Shown piece by piece: positions 24,309 through 36,520 of a stretch of DNA of 64,000 nt. This stretch comes from Cavia porcellus (taxonomy: Eukaryota > Chordata > Mammalia > Rodentia > Caviidae), in the NCBI RefSeq assembly GCF_034190915.1, contig NW_026947625.1, positions 496,001 through 560,000 of the forward strand. Direction: 5' to 3'. The stretch's first letter is position 1. Each line of letters opens with the position of its first letter. The position numbers and the translations under genes were made by a program. The notes under the pieces were generated by a model, which was not told the origin of the DNA, made no database searches, and saw only the letters and a program-made list of their open reading frames with translations.

Positions 24309-26246
24309 GAAAAACATCGCGGGGTGGTGCGCATTCTATGGGTGTGTGTTACATTACATTCACTAGTACGAGTGAGAAAAACATCACGGGGTGGTGCGCA
24401 TTGTATGGGTGTGTGTTACATTACATTCACTAGTAGGAGTGAGAAAAATATCACGGGGTGGTGCGCATTGTATGGGTGTGTGTTACATTACATTCACTAG
24501 TAGGAGTGAGAAAAACATCACGGGGTGGTGCGCATTGTATGGGTGTGTGTTACATTACATTCACTAGTAGGAGTGAGAAAAACATCACGGGGTGGTGCGC
24601 ATTGTATGGGTGTGTGTTACATTACATTCACTAGTAGGAGTGAGAAAAACATCACGGGGTGGTGGGCATTGTATGGGTGTGTGTTACATTACATTCACTA
24701 ATAGGAGTGCAAAAAACATCACGGGGTGGTGCGCATTGTATGGGTGTGTGTTACATTACATTCACTAGTAGGAGTGAGAAAAACATCACGGGGTGGTGCG
24801 CATTGTATGGGTGTGTGTTATATTAGATTCACTAGTAGGAGTGAGAAAAACATCACGGGGTGGTGCGCATTGTATGGGTGTGTGTTACATTACATTCACT
24901 AGTAGGAGTGAGAAAAACATCATGGGGTGGTGCGCATTGTTTGGGTGTGTGTTACATTAGATTCACTAGTACGAGTGAGAAAAACATCACGGGGTGGTGT
25001 GCAATGTATGGGTGTGTGTTACATTACATTCACTAGAAGGAGTGAGAAAAACATCAAGGGGTGGTGCGCATTGTATGGGTGTGTGTTACATTACATTCAC
25101 TAGTAGGATGAGAAAAACATCACGGGGTGGTGCGCATTGTATGGGTGTGTGTTACAATACATTCAATAGTAGGAGTGAGAAAAACATCACGGGGTGGTGC
25201 GCATTGTATGGGTGTTTGTTACATTAGATTCACTAGTAGGAGTGAGAAAATCATCACGGGGTGGTGCGGATTGTATGGGTGTGTGTTACATTACATTCAC
25301 TAGTAGGAGTGAGAAAAACATCACGGGGTGGTGCGCATTGTATGGGTGTGTGTTACATTACATTCACTAGTAGGAGTGAGAAAAACAGCACGGGGTGGTG
25401 CGCATTGTATGGGTGTGTGTTACATTACATTCACTAGTAGGAGTGAGAAAAACATCACGGGGTGGTGCGCATTGTATGGGTGTGTGTTACATTACATTCA
25501 CTAGTAGGAGTGATAAAAACATCACGGGGTGGTGCGCATTGTATGGGTGTGTGTTACATTACATTCACTAGTAGGAGTGATAAAAACATCACGGGGTGGT
25601 GCGCATTGTATGGGTGTGTGTTACATTACATTCACTAGTAGGAGTGAGAAAAACGTCACGGGGTGGTGCGCATTGTATGGGTGTGTTACATTACATTCAC
25701 TAGTAGGAGTGAGAAAAACATCACGGGGTGGTGCGCATTGTATGGGTGTGTGTTACATTACATTCACTAGTAGGAGTGAGAAAAATATCACGGGGTGGTG
25801 CGCATTGTATGGGTGTGTTACATTACATTCACTAGTAGCAGTGAGAAAAACATCACGGGGTGGTGCGCATTGTATGGGTGTGTGTTACATTAGATTCACT
25901 AGTTGGAGTGAGAAAATCATCACGGGGTGGTTCGCATCGTATGGGTGTGTGTTACATTAGATTCACTAGTAGGAGTGAGAAAATCATCACGGGGTGGTGC
26001 GCATTTTATGGGTGTGTGTTACATTACATTCACTAGTAGGATTGAGAAAAACATCACGGGGTGGTGCGCATTGTATGGGTGTGTGTTACATTACATTCAC
26101 TAGTAGGATTGAGAAAAACATCACGGGGTGGTGCGCATTGTATGGGTGTGTGTTACATTACATTCACTACTAGGAGTGAGAAAAACATCACGGGGTGGTG
26201 CGCATTGTATGGGTGTGTGTTACATTACATTCACTACTAGGAGTGA

Positions 26247-26389
26247 GAAAAACATCACGGGGTGGTGTGATTCGGAGGGTCTGAATTAGGATAGGCAGTG
26301 AGTGGCAATGTAAGATGGAGAAAAGCACCGCGGGGTGGTCAGCATGGGGAGGTCAGGGAACATGCAGTGGCAATTTAGGATAGGTTTCT
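26247..26389 (+). repeat. B element 13
   Basis: 143 bp, CAATTTAGG type. The C58 variant is present in the two monomers immediately upstream, suggesting a single-monomer duplication next to the element. Confidence 0.93.
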
Positions 26390-27726
26390 GAAAAACATCG
26401 CGGGGTGGTGCGCATTCTATGGGTGTGTGTTACATTACATTCACTAGTAGGAGTGAGAAAAACATCACGGGGTGGTGCGCATTGTTTGGGTGTGTGTTAC
26501 ATTAGATTCACTAGTAGGAGTGAGAAAAACATCACGGGGTGGTGCGCATTGTATGGGTGTGTGTTACATTACATTCACTAGTAGGAGTGAGAAAAACATC
26601 ACGGGGTGGTGCGCATTGTATGGGTGTGTGTTACATTAGATTCACTAGTAGAATGAGAAAAACATCACGGGGTGGTGCGCATTGTATGGGTGTGTGTTAC
26701 ATTACATTCACTAGTAGAATGAGAAAAACATCACGGGGTGGTGCGCATTGTATGGGTGTGTGTTACATTACATTCAATAGTAGGAGTGAGAAAAACATCA
26801 CGGGGTGGTGCGCATTGTATGGGTGTTTGTTACATTAGATTCACTAGTAGGAGTGAGAAAATCATCACGGGGTGGGGCGCATTGTATGGGTGTGTGTTAC
26901 AATAGATTCACTAGTAGGAGTGAGAAAATCATCACGGGGTGGTGCGCATTGTATGGGTGTGTGTTACATTACATTCACTACTAGGAGTGAGAAAAACATC
27001 ACGGGGTGGTGCGCATTGTATGGGTGTGTGTTACATTACATTCACTAGTAGGAGTGAGAAAAACATCACGGGGTGGTGCGCATTGTATGGGTGTGTGTTA
27101 CATTACATTCACTAGTAGGATGAGAATAACATCACGGGGTGGTGCGCATTGTATGGGTGTGTGTTACAATACATTCAATAGTAGGAGTGAGAAAAACATC
27201 ACGGGGTGGTGCGCATTGTATGGGTGTGTGTTACATTAGATTCACTAGTAGGAGTGAGAAAATCATCACGGGGTGGTGCGGATTGTATGGGTGTCTGTTA
27301 CATTACATTCAATAGTAGGAGTGAGAAAAACATCACGGGGTGATGCGCATTGTATGGGTGTGTGTTACATTACATTCACTAGTAGGAGTGAGAAAAACAT
27401 CACGGGGTGGTGCGCATTGTATGGGTGTTTGTTACATTACATTCACTAGTAGGATTGAGAAAAACATCACGGGGTGGTGCGCATTGTATGGGTGTGTGTT
27501 ACATTAGATTCACTAGTAGGAGTGAGAAAATCATCACGGGGTGGTTCGCATTGTATGGGTGTGTGTTACATTACATTCACTAGTATGAGTGAGAAAAACA
27601 TCACGGGGTGGTGCGCATTGTATGGGTGTGTGTTACATTACATTCACTAGTAGGAGTGAGAAAAACATCACGGGGTGTTGCGCATTGTATGGGTGTGTGT
27701 TACATTACATTCACTACTAGGAGTGA

Positions 27727-27869
27727 GAAAAACATCACGGGGTGGTGTGATTCGGAGGGTCTGAATTAGGATAGGCAGTGAGTGGCAATGTAAGATGGAG
27801 AAAAGCACCGCGGGGTGGTCAGCATGGGGAGGTCAGGGAACATGCAGTGGCAATGTAGGATAGGTTTCT
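27727..27869 (+). repeat. B element 14
   Basis: 143 bp, CAATGTAGG type, 1,480 bp after element 13. This spacing is shorter than the 1,749 bp seen in the two previous units, so about four monomers are missing between the two elements of this unit. Confidence 0.93.
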
Positions 27870-29874
27870 GAAAAACATCGCGGGGTGGTGCGCATTCTAT
27901 GGGTGTGTGTTACATTACATTCACTAGTACGAGTGAGAAAAACATCACGGGGTGGTGCGCATTGTATGGGTGTGTGTTACATTACATTCACTAGTAGGAG
28001 TGAGAAAAATATCACGGGGTGGTGCGCATTGTATGGGTGTGTGTTACATTACATTCACTAGTAGGAGTGAGAAAAACATCACGGGGTGGTGCGCATTGTA
28101 TGGGTGTGTGTTACATTACATTCACTAGTAGGAGTGAGAAAAACATCACGGGGTGGTGCGCATTGTATGGGTGTGTGTTACATTACATTCACTAGTAGGA
28201 GTGAGAAAAACATCACGGGGTGGTGGGCATTGTATGGGTGTGTGTTACATTACATTCACTAATAGGAGTGCGAAAAACATCACGGGGTGGTGCGCATTGT
28301 ATGGGTGTGTGTTACATTACATTCACTAGTAGGAGTGAGAAAAACATCACGGGGTGGTGCGCATTGTATGGGTGTGTGTTATATTAGATTCACTAGTAGG
28401 AGTGAGAAAAACATCACGGGGTGGTGCGCATTGTATGGGTGTGTGTTACATTACATTCACTAGTAGGAGTGAGAAAAACATCATGGGGTGGTGCGCATTG
28501 TTTGGGTGTGTGTTACATTAGATTCACTAGTACGAGTGAGAAAAACATCACGGGGTGGTGTGCAATGTATGGGTGTGTGTTACATTACATTCACTAGAAG
28601 GAGTGAGAAAAACATCAAGGGGTGGTGCGCATTGTATGGGTGTGTGTTACATTACATTCACTAGTAGGATGAGAAAAACATCACGGGGTGGTGCGCATTG
28701 TATGGGTGTGTGTTACAATACATTCAATAGTAGGAGTGAGAAAAACATCACGGGGTGGTGCGCATTGTATGGGTGTTTGTTACATTAGATTCACTAGTAG
28801 GAGTGAGAAAATCATCACGGGGTGGTGCGGATTGTATGGGTGTGTGTTACATTACATTCACTAGTAGGAGTGAGAAAAACATCACGGGGTGGTGCGCATT
28901 GTATGGGTGTGTGTTACATTACATTCACTAGTAGGAGTGAGAAAAACAGCACGGGGTGGTGCGCATTGTATGGGTGTGTGTTACATTACATTCACTAGTA
29001 GGAGTGAGAAAAACATCACGGGGTGGTGCGCATTGTATGGGTGTGTGTTACATTACATTCACTAGTAGGAGTGATAAAAACATCACGGGGTGGTGCGCAT
29101 TGTATGGGTGTGTGTTACATTACATTCACTAGTAGGAGTGATAAAAACATCACGGGGTGGTGCGCATTGTATGGGTGTGTGTTACATTACATTCACTAGT
29201 AGGAGTGAGAAAAACGTCACGGGGTGGTGCGCATTGTATGGGTGTGTTACATTACATTCACTAGTAGGAGTGAGAAAAACATCACGGGGTGGTGCGCATT
29301 GTATGGGTGTGTGTTACATTACATTCACTAGTAGGAGTGAGAAAAATATCACGGGGTGGTGCGCATTGTATGGGTGTGTTACATTACATTCACTAGTAGC
29401 AGTGAGAAAAACATCACGGGGTGGTGCGCATTGTATGGGTGTGTGTTACATTAGATTCACTAGTAGGAGTGAGAAAATCATCACGGGGTGGTTCGCATCG
29501 TATGGGTGTGTGTTACATTAGATTCACTAGTAGGAGTGAGAAAATCATCACGGGGTGGTGCGCATTTTATGGGTGTGTGTTACATTACATTCACTAGTAG
29601 GATTGAGAAAAACATCACGGGGTGGTGCGCATTGTATGGGTGTGTGTTACATTAGATTCACTAGTAGGAGTGAGAAAATCATCACGGGGTGGTGCGCATT
29701 GTATGGGTGTGTGTTACATTACATTCACTAGTATGAGTGAGAAAAACATCACGGGATGGTGCGCATTGTATGGGTGTGTGATACATTACATTCACTAGTA
29801 GGAGTGAGAAAAACATCACGGGGTGGTGCGCATTGTATGGGTGTGTGTTACATTACATTCACTACTAGGAGTGA

Positions 29875-30017
29875 GAAAAACATCACGGGGTGGTGTGATT
29901 CGGAGGGTCTGAATTAGGATAGGCAGTGAGTGGCAATGTAAGATGGAGAAAAGCACCGCGGGGTGGTCAGCATGGGGAGGTCAGGGAACATGCAGTGGCA
30001 ATTTAGGATAGGTTTCT
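29875..30017 (+). repeat. B element 15 (last in window)
   Basis: 143 bp, CAATTTAGG type, the copy of element 13 at 3,628 bp. I found no further B element in the remaining 34 kb. Confidence 0.93.
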
Positions 30018-31000
30018 GAAAAACATCGCGGGGTGGTGCGCATTCTATGGGTGTGTGTTACATTACATTCACTAGTAGGAGTGAGAAAAACATCACGGGG
30101 TGGTGCGCATTGTTTGGGTGTGTGTTACATTAGATTCACTAGTAGGAGTGAGAAAAACATCACGGGGTGGTGCGCATTGTATGGGTGTGTGTTACATTAC
30201 ATTCACTAGTAGGAGTGAGAAAAACATCACGGGGTGGTGCGCATTGTATGGGTGTGTGTTACATTACATTCACTAGTAGAATGAGAAAAACATCACGGGG
30301 TGGTGCGCATTGTATGGGTGTGTGTTACATTACATTCACTAGTAGAATGAGAAAAACATCACGGGGTGGTGCGCATTGTATGGGTGTGTGTTACATTACA
30401 TTCAATAGTAGGAGTGAGAAAAACATCACGGGGTGGTGCGCATTGTATGGGTGTTTGTTACATTAGATTCACTAGTAGGAGTGAGAAAATCATCACGGGG
30501 TGGGGCGCATTGTATGGGTGTGTGTTACAATAGATTCACTAGTAGGAGTGAGAAAATCATCACGGGGTGGTGCGCATTGTATGGGTGTGTGTTACATTAC
30601 ATTCACTACTAGGAGTGAGAAAAACATCACGGGGTGGTGCGCATTGTATGGGTGTGTGTTACATTACATTCACTAGTAGGAGTGAGAAAAACATCACGGG
30701 GTGGTGCGCATTGTATGGGTGTGTGTTACATTACATTCACTAGTAGGATGAGAATAACATCACGGGGTGGTGCGCATTGTATGGGTGTGTGTTACAATAC
30801 ATTCAATAGTAGGAGTGAGAAAAACATCACGGGGTGGTGCGCATTGTATGGGTGTGTGTTACATTAGATTCACTAGTAGGAGTGAGAAAATCATCACGGG
30901 GTGGTGCGGATTGTATGGGTGTCTGTTACATTACATTCAATAGTAGGAGTGAGAAAAACATCACGGGGTGGTGCGCATTGTATGGGTGTGTGTTACATTA
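29875..31000 (+). repeat. 3.9-kb higher-order repeat, partial unit 4
   Basis: Follows unit 3 at 3,628 bp through B element 15, the two CTAGTAGAATGAG monomers and the GTGTCTG monomer at about 30,921. The match stops near 31,000, before the second B element would appear. This is the right edge of the B-bearing domain. Confidence 0.85.
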
Positions 31001-31217
31001 CATTCACTAGTAGGAGTGAGAAAAACATCACGGGGTGGTGCGCATTGTATGGGTGTGTGTTACTTTACATTCACTACTAGAAGTGAGAAAAACATCACGG
31101 GGTGGTGCGCATTGTATGGGTGTGTGTTACATTACATTCACTAGTAGGAGTGAGAAAAACATCACGGGGTGGTGCGCATTGTATGGGTGTGTGTTACATT
31201 ACATTCACTAGTAGGAG

Positions 31218-32280
31218 TGACAAAAACATCACGGGGTGGTGCGCATTGTATGGGTGTGTGTTACATTACATTCACTAGTAGGAATGAGAAAAACATCACG
31301 GGGTGGTGCGCATTGTATGGGTGTGTGTTACATTACATTCAATAGTAGGAGTGAGAAAAACATCACGTGGTGGTGCGCATTGTATGGGTGTGTGTTACAT
31401 TACATTCACTAGTAGGAGTGAGAAAAATATCATGGGGTGGTGCGCATTGTATGGGTGTGTTACAGTACATTCACTAGTAGCAGTGAGAAAAACATCAGGG
31501 GGTGGTGCGCATTGTATGGGTGTGTGTTACATTAGATTCACTAGTAGGAGTGAGAAAATCATCACGGGGTGGTGCGCATTGTATGGGTGTGTGTTACATT
31601 ACATTCACTAGTAGCAGTGAGAAAAACATCACGGGGTGGTGCGCATTGTATGGGTGTGTGTTACATTAGATTCACTAGTAGGAGTGAGAAAAACATCACG
31701 GGGTGGTGCGCATTGTATGGGTGTGTGTTACATTAGATTCACTAGTAGGAGTGAGAAAAACATCACGGAGTGGTGCGCATTGTATGGGTGTGTGTTACAT
31801 TAGATTCACTAGTAGGAGTGAGAAAATCATCACGGGGTGGTGCACATTGTATGGGTGTGTGTTACATTACATTCACTAGTAGGAGTGAGAAAAACATCAC
31901 GGGGTGGTGCGCATTGTATTGGTGTGTGTTACATTACATTCACTAGTAGGAGTGAGAAAAACATCACGGGGTGGTGCGCATTGTATTGGTGTGTGTTACA
32001 TTACATTCACTAGTAGGAGTGAGAAAAACATCACGGGGTGGTGCGCATTGTATGGGTGTGTGTTACATTACATTCACTAGTAGGAGTGAGAAAAACATCA
32101 CGGGGTGGTGCGCATTGTATGGGTGTGTTACATTACGTTCACTAGTAGGAGTGAGAAAAACATCACGGGGTGGTGCGCATTGTATGCGTGTCTGTTACAT
32201 TAGATTCACTAGTAGGAGTGAGAAAAACATCACGGGGTGCTGCGCATTGTATGAGTGTGTGTTACATTACATTCACTAGT
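31218..32280 (+). repeat. Long-range duplicated block L4, copy 2
   Basis: Second copy of 4,480-5,700, lying just right of the B-bearing domain. The run of rare variants in the same order makes chance convergence unlikely. Confidence 0.82.
31971..32279 (+). repeat. ACGTTC cassette, copy 6
   Basis: Short form without the GTTGG change of copies 4 and 5. It is the only copy to the right of the B-bearing domain, and carries private GTATGCGTG and GTATGAGTG changes. Confidence 0.8.
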
Positions 32281-32459
32281 AGGAGTGAGAAAAACATCAC
32301 GGGGTGGTGCGCATTGTATGGGAGTGTGTTACATTACATTCACTAGTAGGAGTGAGAAAAACATCACGGGGTGGTGCGCATTGTATGGGTGTGTGTTACA
32401 TTACATTCATTAGTAGGAGTGAGAAAAACATCACGGGGTGGTGCGCATTGTATGGGTGT

Positions 32460-34201
32460 GTGTTACATTAGATTCACTAGTAGGAGTGAGAAAAACATCA
32501 CGGGGTGGTGCGCATTGTATGGGTGTGTGTTACATTAGATTCACTAGTAGGAGTGAGAAAATCATCACGGGGTGGTGCGCATTGTATGGGTGTGTGTTAC
32601 ATTAGATTCACTAGTAGGAGTGAGAAAATCATCACGGGGTGGTGCGCATTGTATGGGTGTGTGTTACATTACATTCACTAGCAGGAGTGAGAAAAACATC
32701 ACGGGGTGTTGCGCATTGTATGGGTGTGTGTTACATTAGATTCACTAGTAGGAGTGAGAAAAACATCACGGGGTGGTGCGCATTGCATGGGTGTGTGTTA
32801 CATTAGATTCACTAGTAGGAGTGAGAAAAACATCACGGGGTGGTGCGCATTGTATGGGTGTGTGTTACATTACATTCACTAGTAGGAGTGAGAAAAACAT
32901 CACGGGGTGGTGCGCATTGTATGGGTGTGTGTTACATTACATTCACTAGTAGGAGTGAGAAAAACATCACGGGGTGTTGCGCATTGTATGGGTGTGTGTT
33001 ACATTACATTCACTAGTAGGAGTGAGAAAAACATCACGGGATGGTGCGCATTGTATGGGTGTGTGTTACATTACATTCACTAGTAGGAGTGAGAAGAACA
33101 TCACGGGGTGGTGCGCATTGTATGGGTGTGTGTTACATTACATTGACTAGTAGGAGTGAGAAGCACATCACGGGGTGGTGCGCATTGTATGGGTGTGTGT
33201 TACATTACATTCACTAGTAGGAGTGAGAAAAACATCACGGGGTGGTGCGCATTGTATGGGTGTTTGTTACATTAGATTCACTAGTAGGAGTGAGAAAATC
33301 ATCACGGGGAGGTGCGCATTGTATGGGTGTGTGTTACATTACATTCACTAGTAGGAGTGAGAAAAACATCAAGGGGTGGTGCGCATTGTATGGGTGTGTG
33401 TTACATTACATTCACTAGTAGGAGTGAGAAAAACATCACGGGGTGGTGCGCATTGTATGGCTGTGTGTTACATTACATTCACTAGTAGGAGTGAGAAAAA
33501 CATCACGGGGTCTTGCGCATTGTATGAGTGTGTGTTACATTACATTCACTAGTAGGAGTGGGAAAATCATCACGGTGTGGTGCGCATTGTATTGGTGTGT
33601 GTTACATTAGATTCACTAGTAGGAGTGAGAAAAACATCACGGGGTGGTGCGCATTGTATTGGTGTGTGTTACATTACATTCACTAGTAGGAGTGAGAAAA
33701 ACATCACGGGGTGGTGCGCATTGTATGGGTGTGTGTTACATTACATTCACTAGTAGCAGTGAGAAAAACATCACGGGGTGGTGTGCATTGTATGGGTGTG
33801 TGTTACATTACATTCACTAGTAGGAGTGAGAAAAACATCACGGGGTGGTGCGCATTGTATGGGTGTGTGTTACATTACATTCACTAGTAGGAGTGAGAAA
33901 AACATCACGGGGTGGTGCGCATTGTATGGGTGTCTGTTACATTACATTCACTAGTAGGAGTGAGAAAAACATCACGGGGTGCTGCGCATTGTATGGGTGT
34001 GTGTTACATTAGATTCACTCGTAGGAGTGAGAAAATCATCACGAGGTGGTGCGCATTGTATGGGTGTGTGTTACATTAGATTCATTAGTAGGAGTGAGAA
34101 AAACATCACGGGGTGGTGCGCATTGTATGGGTGTGTGTTACATTAGATTCACTAGTAGGAGTGAGAAAAACATCACGGGGTGGTGCGCATTGTATGGGTG
34201 T
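32460..34201 (+). repeat. 1,742-bp tandem duplication, copy 1
   Basis: 26 full 67-bp monomers. Markers CTAGCAGG (32,679), GGTGTTGCGC (32,705), CATTGACTAG (33,141), GAGAAGCAC, CATCAAGG, GGTCTTGCGC, GAGTGGGAAAATC and CACTCGTAGG (34,017) all recur exactly 1,742 bp later. Confidence 0.9.
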
Positions 34202-35943
34202 GTGTTACATTAGATTCACTAGTAGGAGTGAGAAAAACATCACGGGGTGGTGCGCATTGTATGGGTGTGTGTTACATTAGATTCACTAGTAGGAGTGAGA
34301 AAATCATCACGGGGTGGTGCGCATTGTATGGGTGTGTGTTACATTAGATTCACTAGTAGGAGTGAGAAAATCATCACGGGGTGGTGCGCATTGTATGGGT
34401 GTGTGTTACATTACATTCACTAGCAGGAGTGAGAAAAACATCACGGGGTGTTGCGCATTGTATGGGTGTGTGTTACATTAGATTCACTAGTAGGAGTGAG
34501 AAAAACATCACGGGGTGGTGCGCATTGCATGGGTGTGTGTTACATTAGATTCACTAGTAGGAGTGAGAAAAACATCACGGGGTGGTGCGCATTGTATGGG
34601 TGTGTGTTACATTACATTCACTAGTAGGAGTGAGAAAAACATCACGGGGTGGTGCGCATTGTATGGGTGTGTGTTACATTACATTCACTAGTAGGAGTGA
34701 GAAAAACATCACGGGGTGTTGCGCATTGTATGGGTGTGTGTTACATTACATTCACTAGTAGGAGTGAGAAAAACATCACGGGATGGTGCGCATTGTATGG
34801 GTGTGTGTTACATTACATTCACTAGTAGGAGTGAGAAGAACATCACGGGGTGGTGCGCATTGTATGGGTGTGTGTTACATTACATTGACTAGTAGGAGTG
34901 AGAAGCACATCACGGGGTGGTGCGCATTGTATGGGTGTGTGTTACATTACATTCACTAGTAGGAGTGAGAAAAACATCACGGGGTGGTGCGCATTGTATG
35001 GGTGTTTGTTACATTAGATTCACTAGTAGGAGTGAGAAAATCATCACGGGGAGGTGCGCATTGTATGGGTGTGTGTTACATTACATTCACTAGTAGGAGT
35101 GAGAAAAACATCAAGGGGTGGTGCGCATTGTATGGGTGTGTGTTACATTACATTCACTAGTAGGAGTGAGAAAAACATCACGGGGTGGTGCGCATTGTAT
35201 GGCTGTGTGTTACATTACATTCACTAGTAGGAGTGAGAAAAACATCACGGGGTCTTGCGCATTGTATGAGTGTGTGTTACATTACATTCACTAGTAGGAG
35301 TGGGAAAATCATCACGGTGTGGTGCGCATTGTATTGGTGTGTGTTACATTAGATTCACTAGTAGGAGTGAGAAAAACATCACGGGGTGGTGCGCATTGTA
35401 TTGGTGTGTGTTACATTACATTCACTAGTAGGAGTGAGAAAAACATCACGGGGTGGTGCGCATTGTATGGGTGTGTGTTACATTACATTCACTAGTAGCA
35501 GTGAGAAAAACATCACGGGGTGGTGTGCATTGTATGGGTGTGTGTTACATTACATTCACTAGTAGGAGTGAGAAAAACATCACGGGGTGGTGCGCATTGT
35601 ATGGGTGTGTGTTACATTACATTCACTAGTAGGAGTGAGAAAAACATCACGGGGTGGTGCGCATTGTATGGGTGTCTGTTACATTACATTCACTAGTAGG
35701 AGTGAGAAAAACATCACGGGGTGCTGCGCATTGTATGGGTGTGTGTTACATTAGATTCACTCGTAGGAGTGAGAAAATCATCACGAGGTGGTGCGCATTG
35801 TATGGGTGTGTGTTACATTAGATTCATTAGTAGGAGTGAGAAAAACATCACGGGGTGGTGCGCATTGTATGGGTGTGTGTTACATTAGATTCACTAGTAG
35901 GAGTGAGAAAAACATCACGGGGTGGTGCGCATTGTATGGGTGT
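34202..35943 (+). repeat. 1,742-bp tandem duplication, copy 2
   Basis: Adjacent second copy, in which I noticed no difference from copy 1 at the markers compared. An exact multiple of 67 with adjacent copies suggests a recent unequal exchange (inference). Confidence 0.9.
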
Positions 35944-36122
35944 GTGTTACATTACATTCACTAGTAGGAGTGAGAAAAACATCACGGGGTGGTGCGCATT
36001 GTATGGGTGTGTGTTACATTAGATTCACTAATAGGAGTGAGAAAAACATCACGGGGTGGTGCGCATTGTATGGGTGTGTGTTACATTAGATTCACTAGTA
36101 GGAGTGAGAAAAACATCACGGG

Positions 36123-36520
36123 GTGGTGCGCATTGTATGGTTGTGTGTTACATTAGATTCACTGGTAGGAGTGAGAAAAACATCACGGGGTGGTGAGCAT
36201 TGTATTGGTGTGTGTTACATTACATTCACTGGTAGGAGTGAGAAAAACATCACGGGGTGGTGCGCATTGTATGGGTGTGTGTTACATTACATTCACTGGC
36301 AGGAGTGCGAAAAACATCACGGGGTGGTGCGCATTGTATGGGTGTGTGTTACATTACATTCACTGGTATGAGTGAGAAAGACATCACGGGGTGGTGCGCA
36401 TTGTATGGGTGTGTGTTACATTACATTCACTGGTAGGAGTGAGAAAAACATCACGGGGTGGTGCGCACTGTATGGGTGTGTGTTACATTACATTCACTGG
36501 TAGGAGTGAGAAAAACATTA
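36123..36520 (+). repeat. Run of six G57 monomers (CTGGTA)
   Basis: Six consecutive monomers read CACTGG where the consensus has CACTAG, at about 36,171, 36,229, 36,296, 36,363, 36,430 and 36,497. This abolishes the ACTAGT hexamer in all six. G57 is otherwise essentially confined to this run and its copy at 40,256-40,590, the signature of local amplification from one mutant monomer. Confidence 0.85.

Larger units (their letters stand above)
22417..26246 (+). repeat. 3.9-kb higher-order repeat, unit 2
   Basis: 3,830 bp. Same marker order as unit 1. Its first B element has the CAATTTAGG tail. It adds two 66-bp monomers with CTAGTAGAATGAG near 22,815 and 22,881, and a second 65-bp monomer near 25,677 that lengthens the local open frame. 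Confidence 0.87.
26247..29874 (+). repeat. 3.9-kb higher-order repeat, unit 3
   Basis: 3,628 bp. Same order as unit 2; offsets from unit 2 are 3,830 bp at its left end and 3,561 bp from B element 14 onward. The shortening falls between its two B elements. Confidence 0.87.

Noticed and set aside
25529..25960. Longest open frame, 143 codons (also at 29,090-29,521), with tandem cysteine-containing repeats
   Set aside because: It starts with GTG inside the repeat, not ATG, and reads the same monomer in three rotating frames. It is long only because two 65-bp monomers shift the frame past the usual stops. Homologous frames elsewhere vary in length with each indel, which coding selection would not allow.
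36123..36375. Overlapping 61- and 82-codon frames, copied at 40,208
   Set aside because: Both are frames through the same G57 monomers, 67 bp apart. They are shadows of the tandem repeat.
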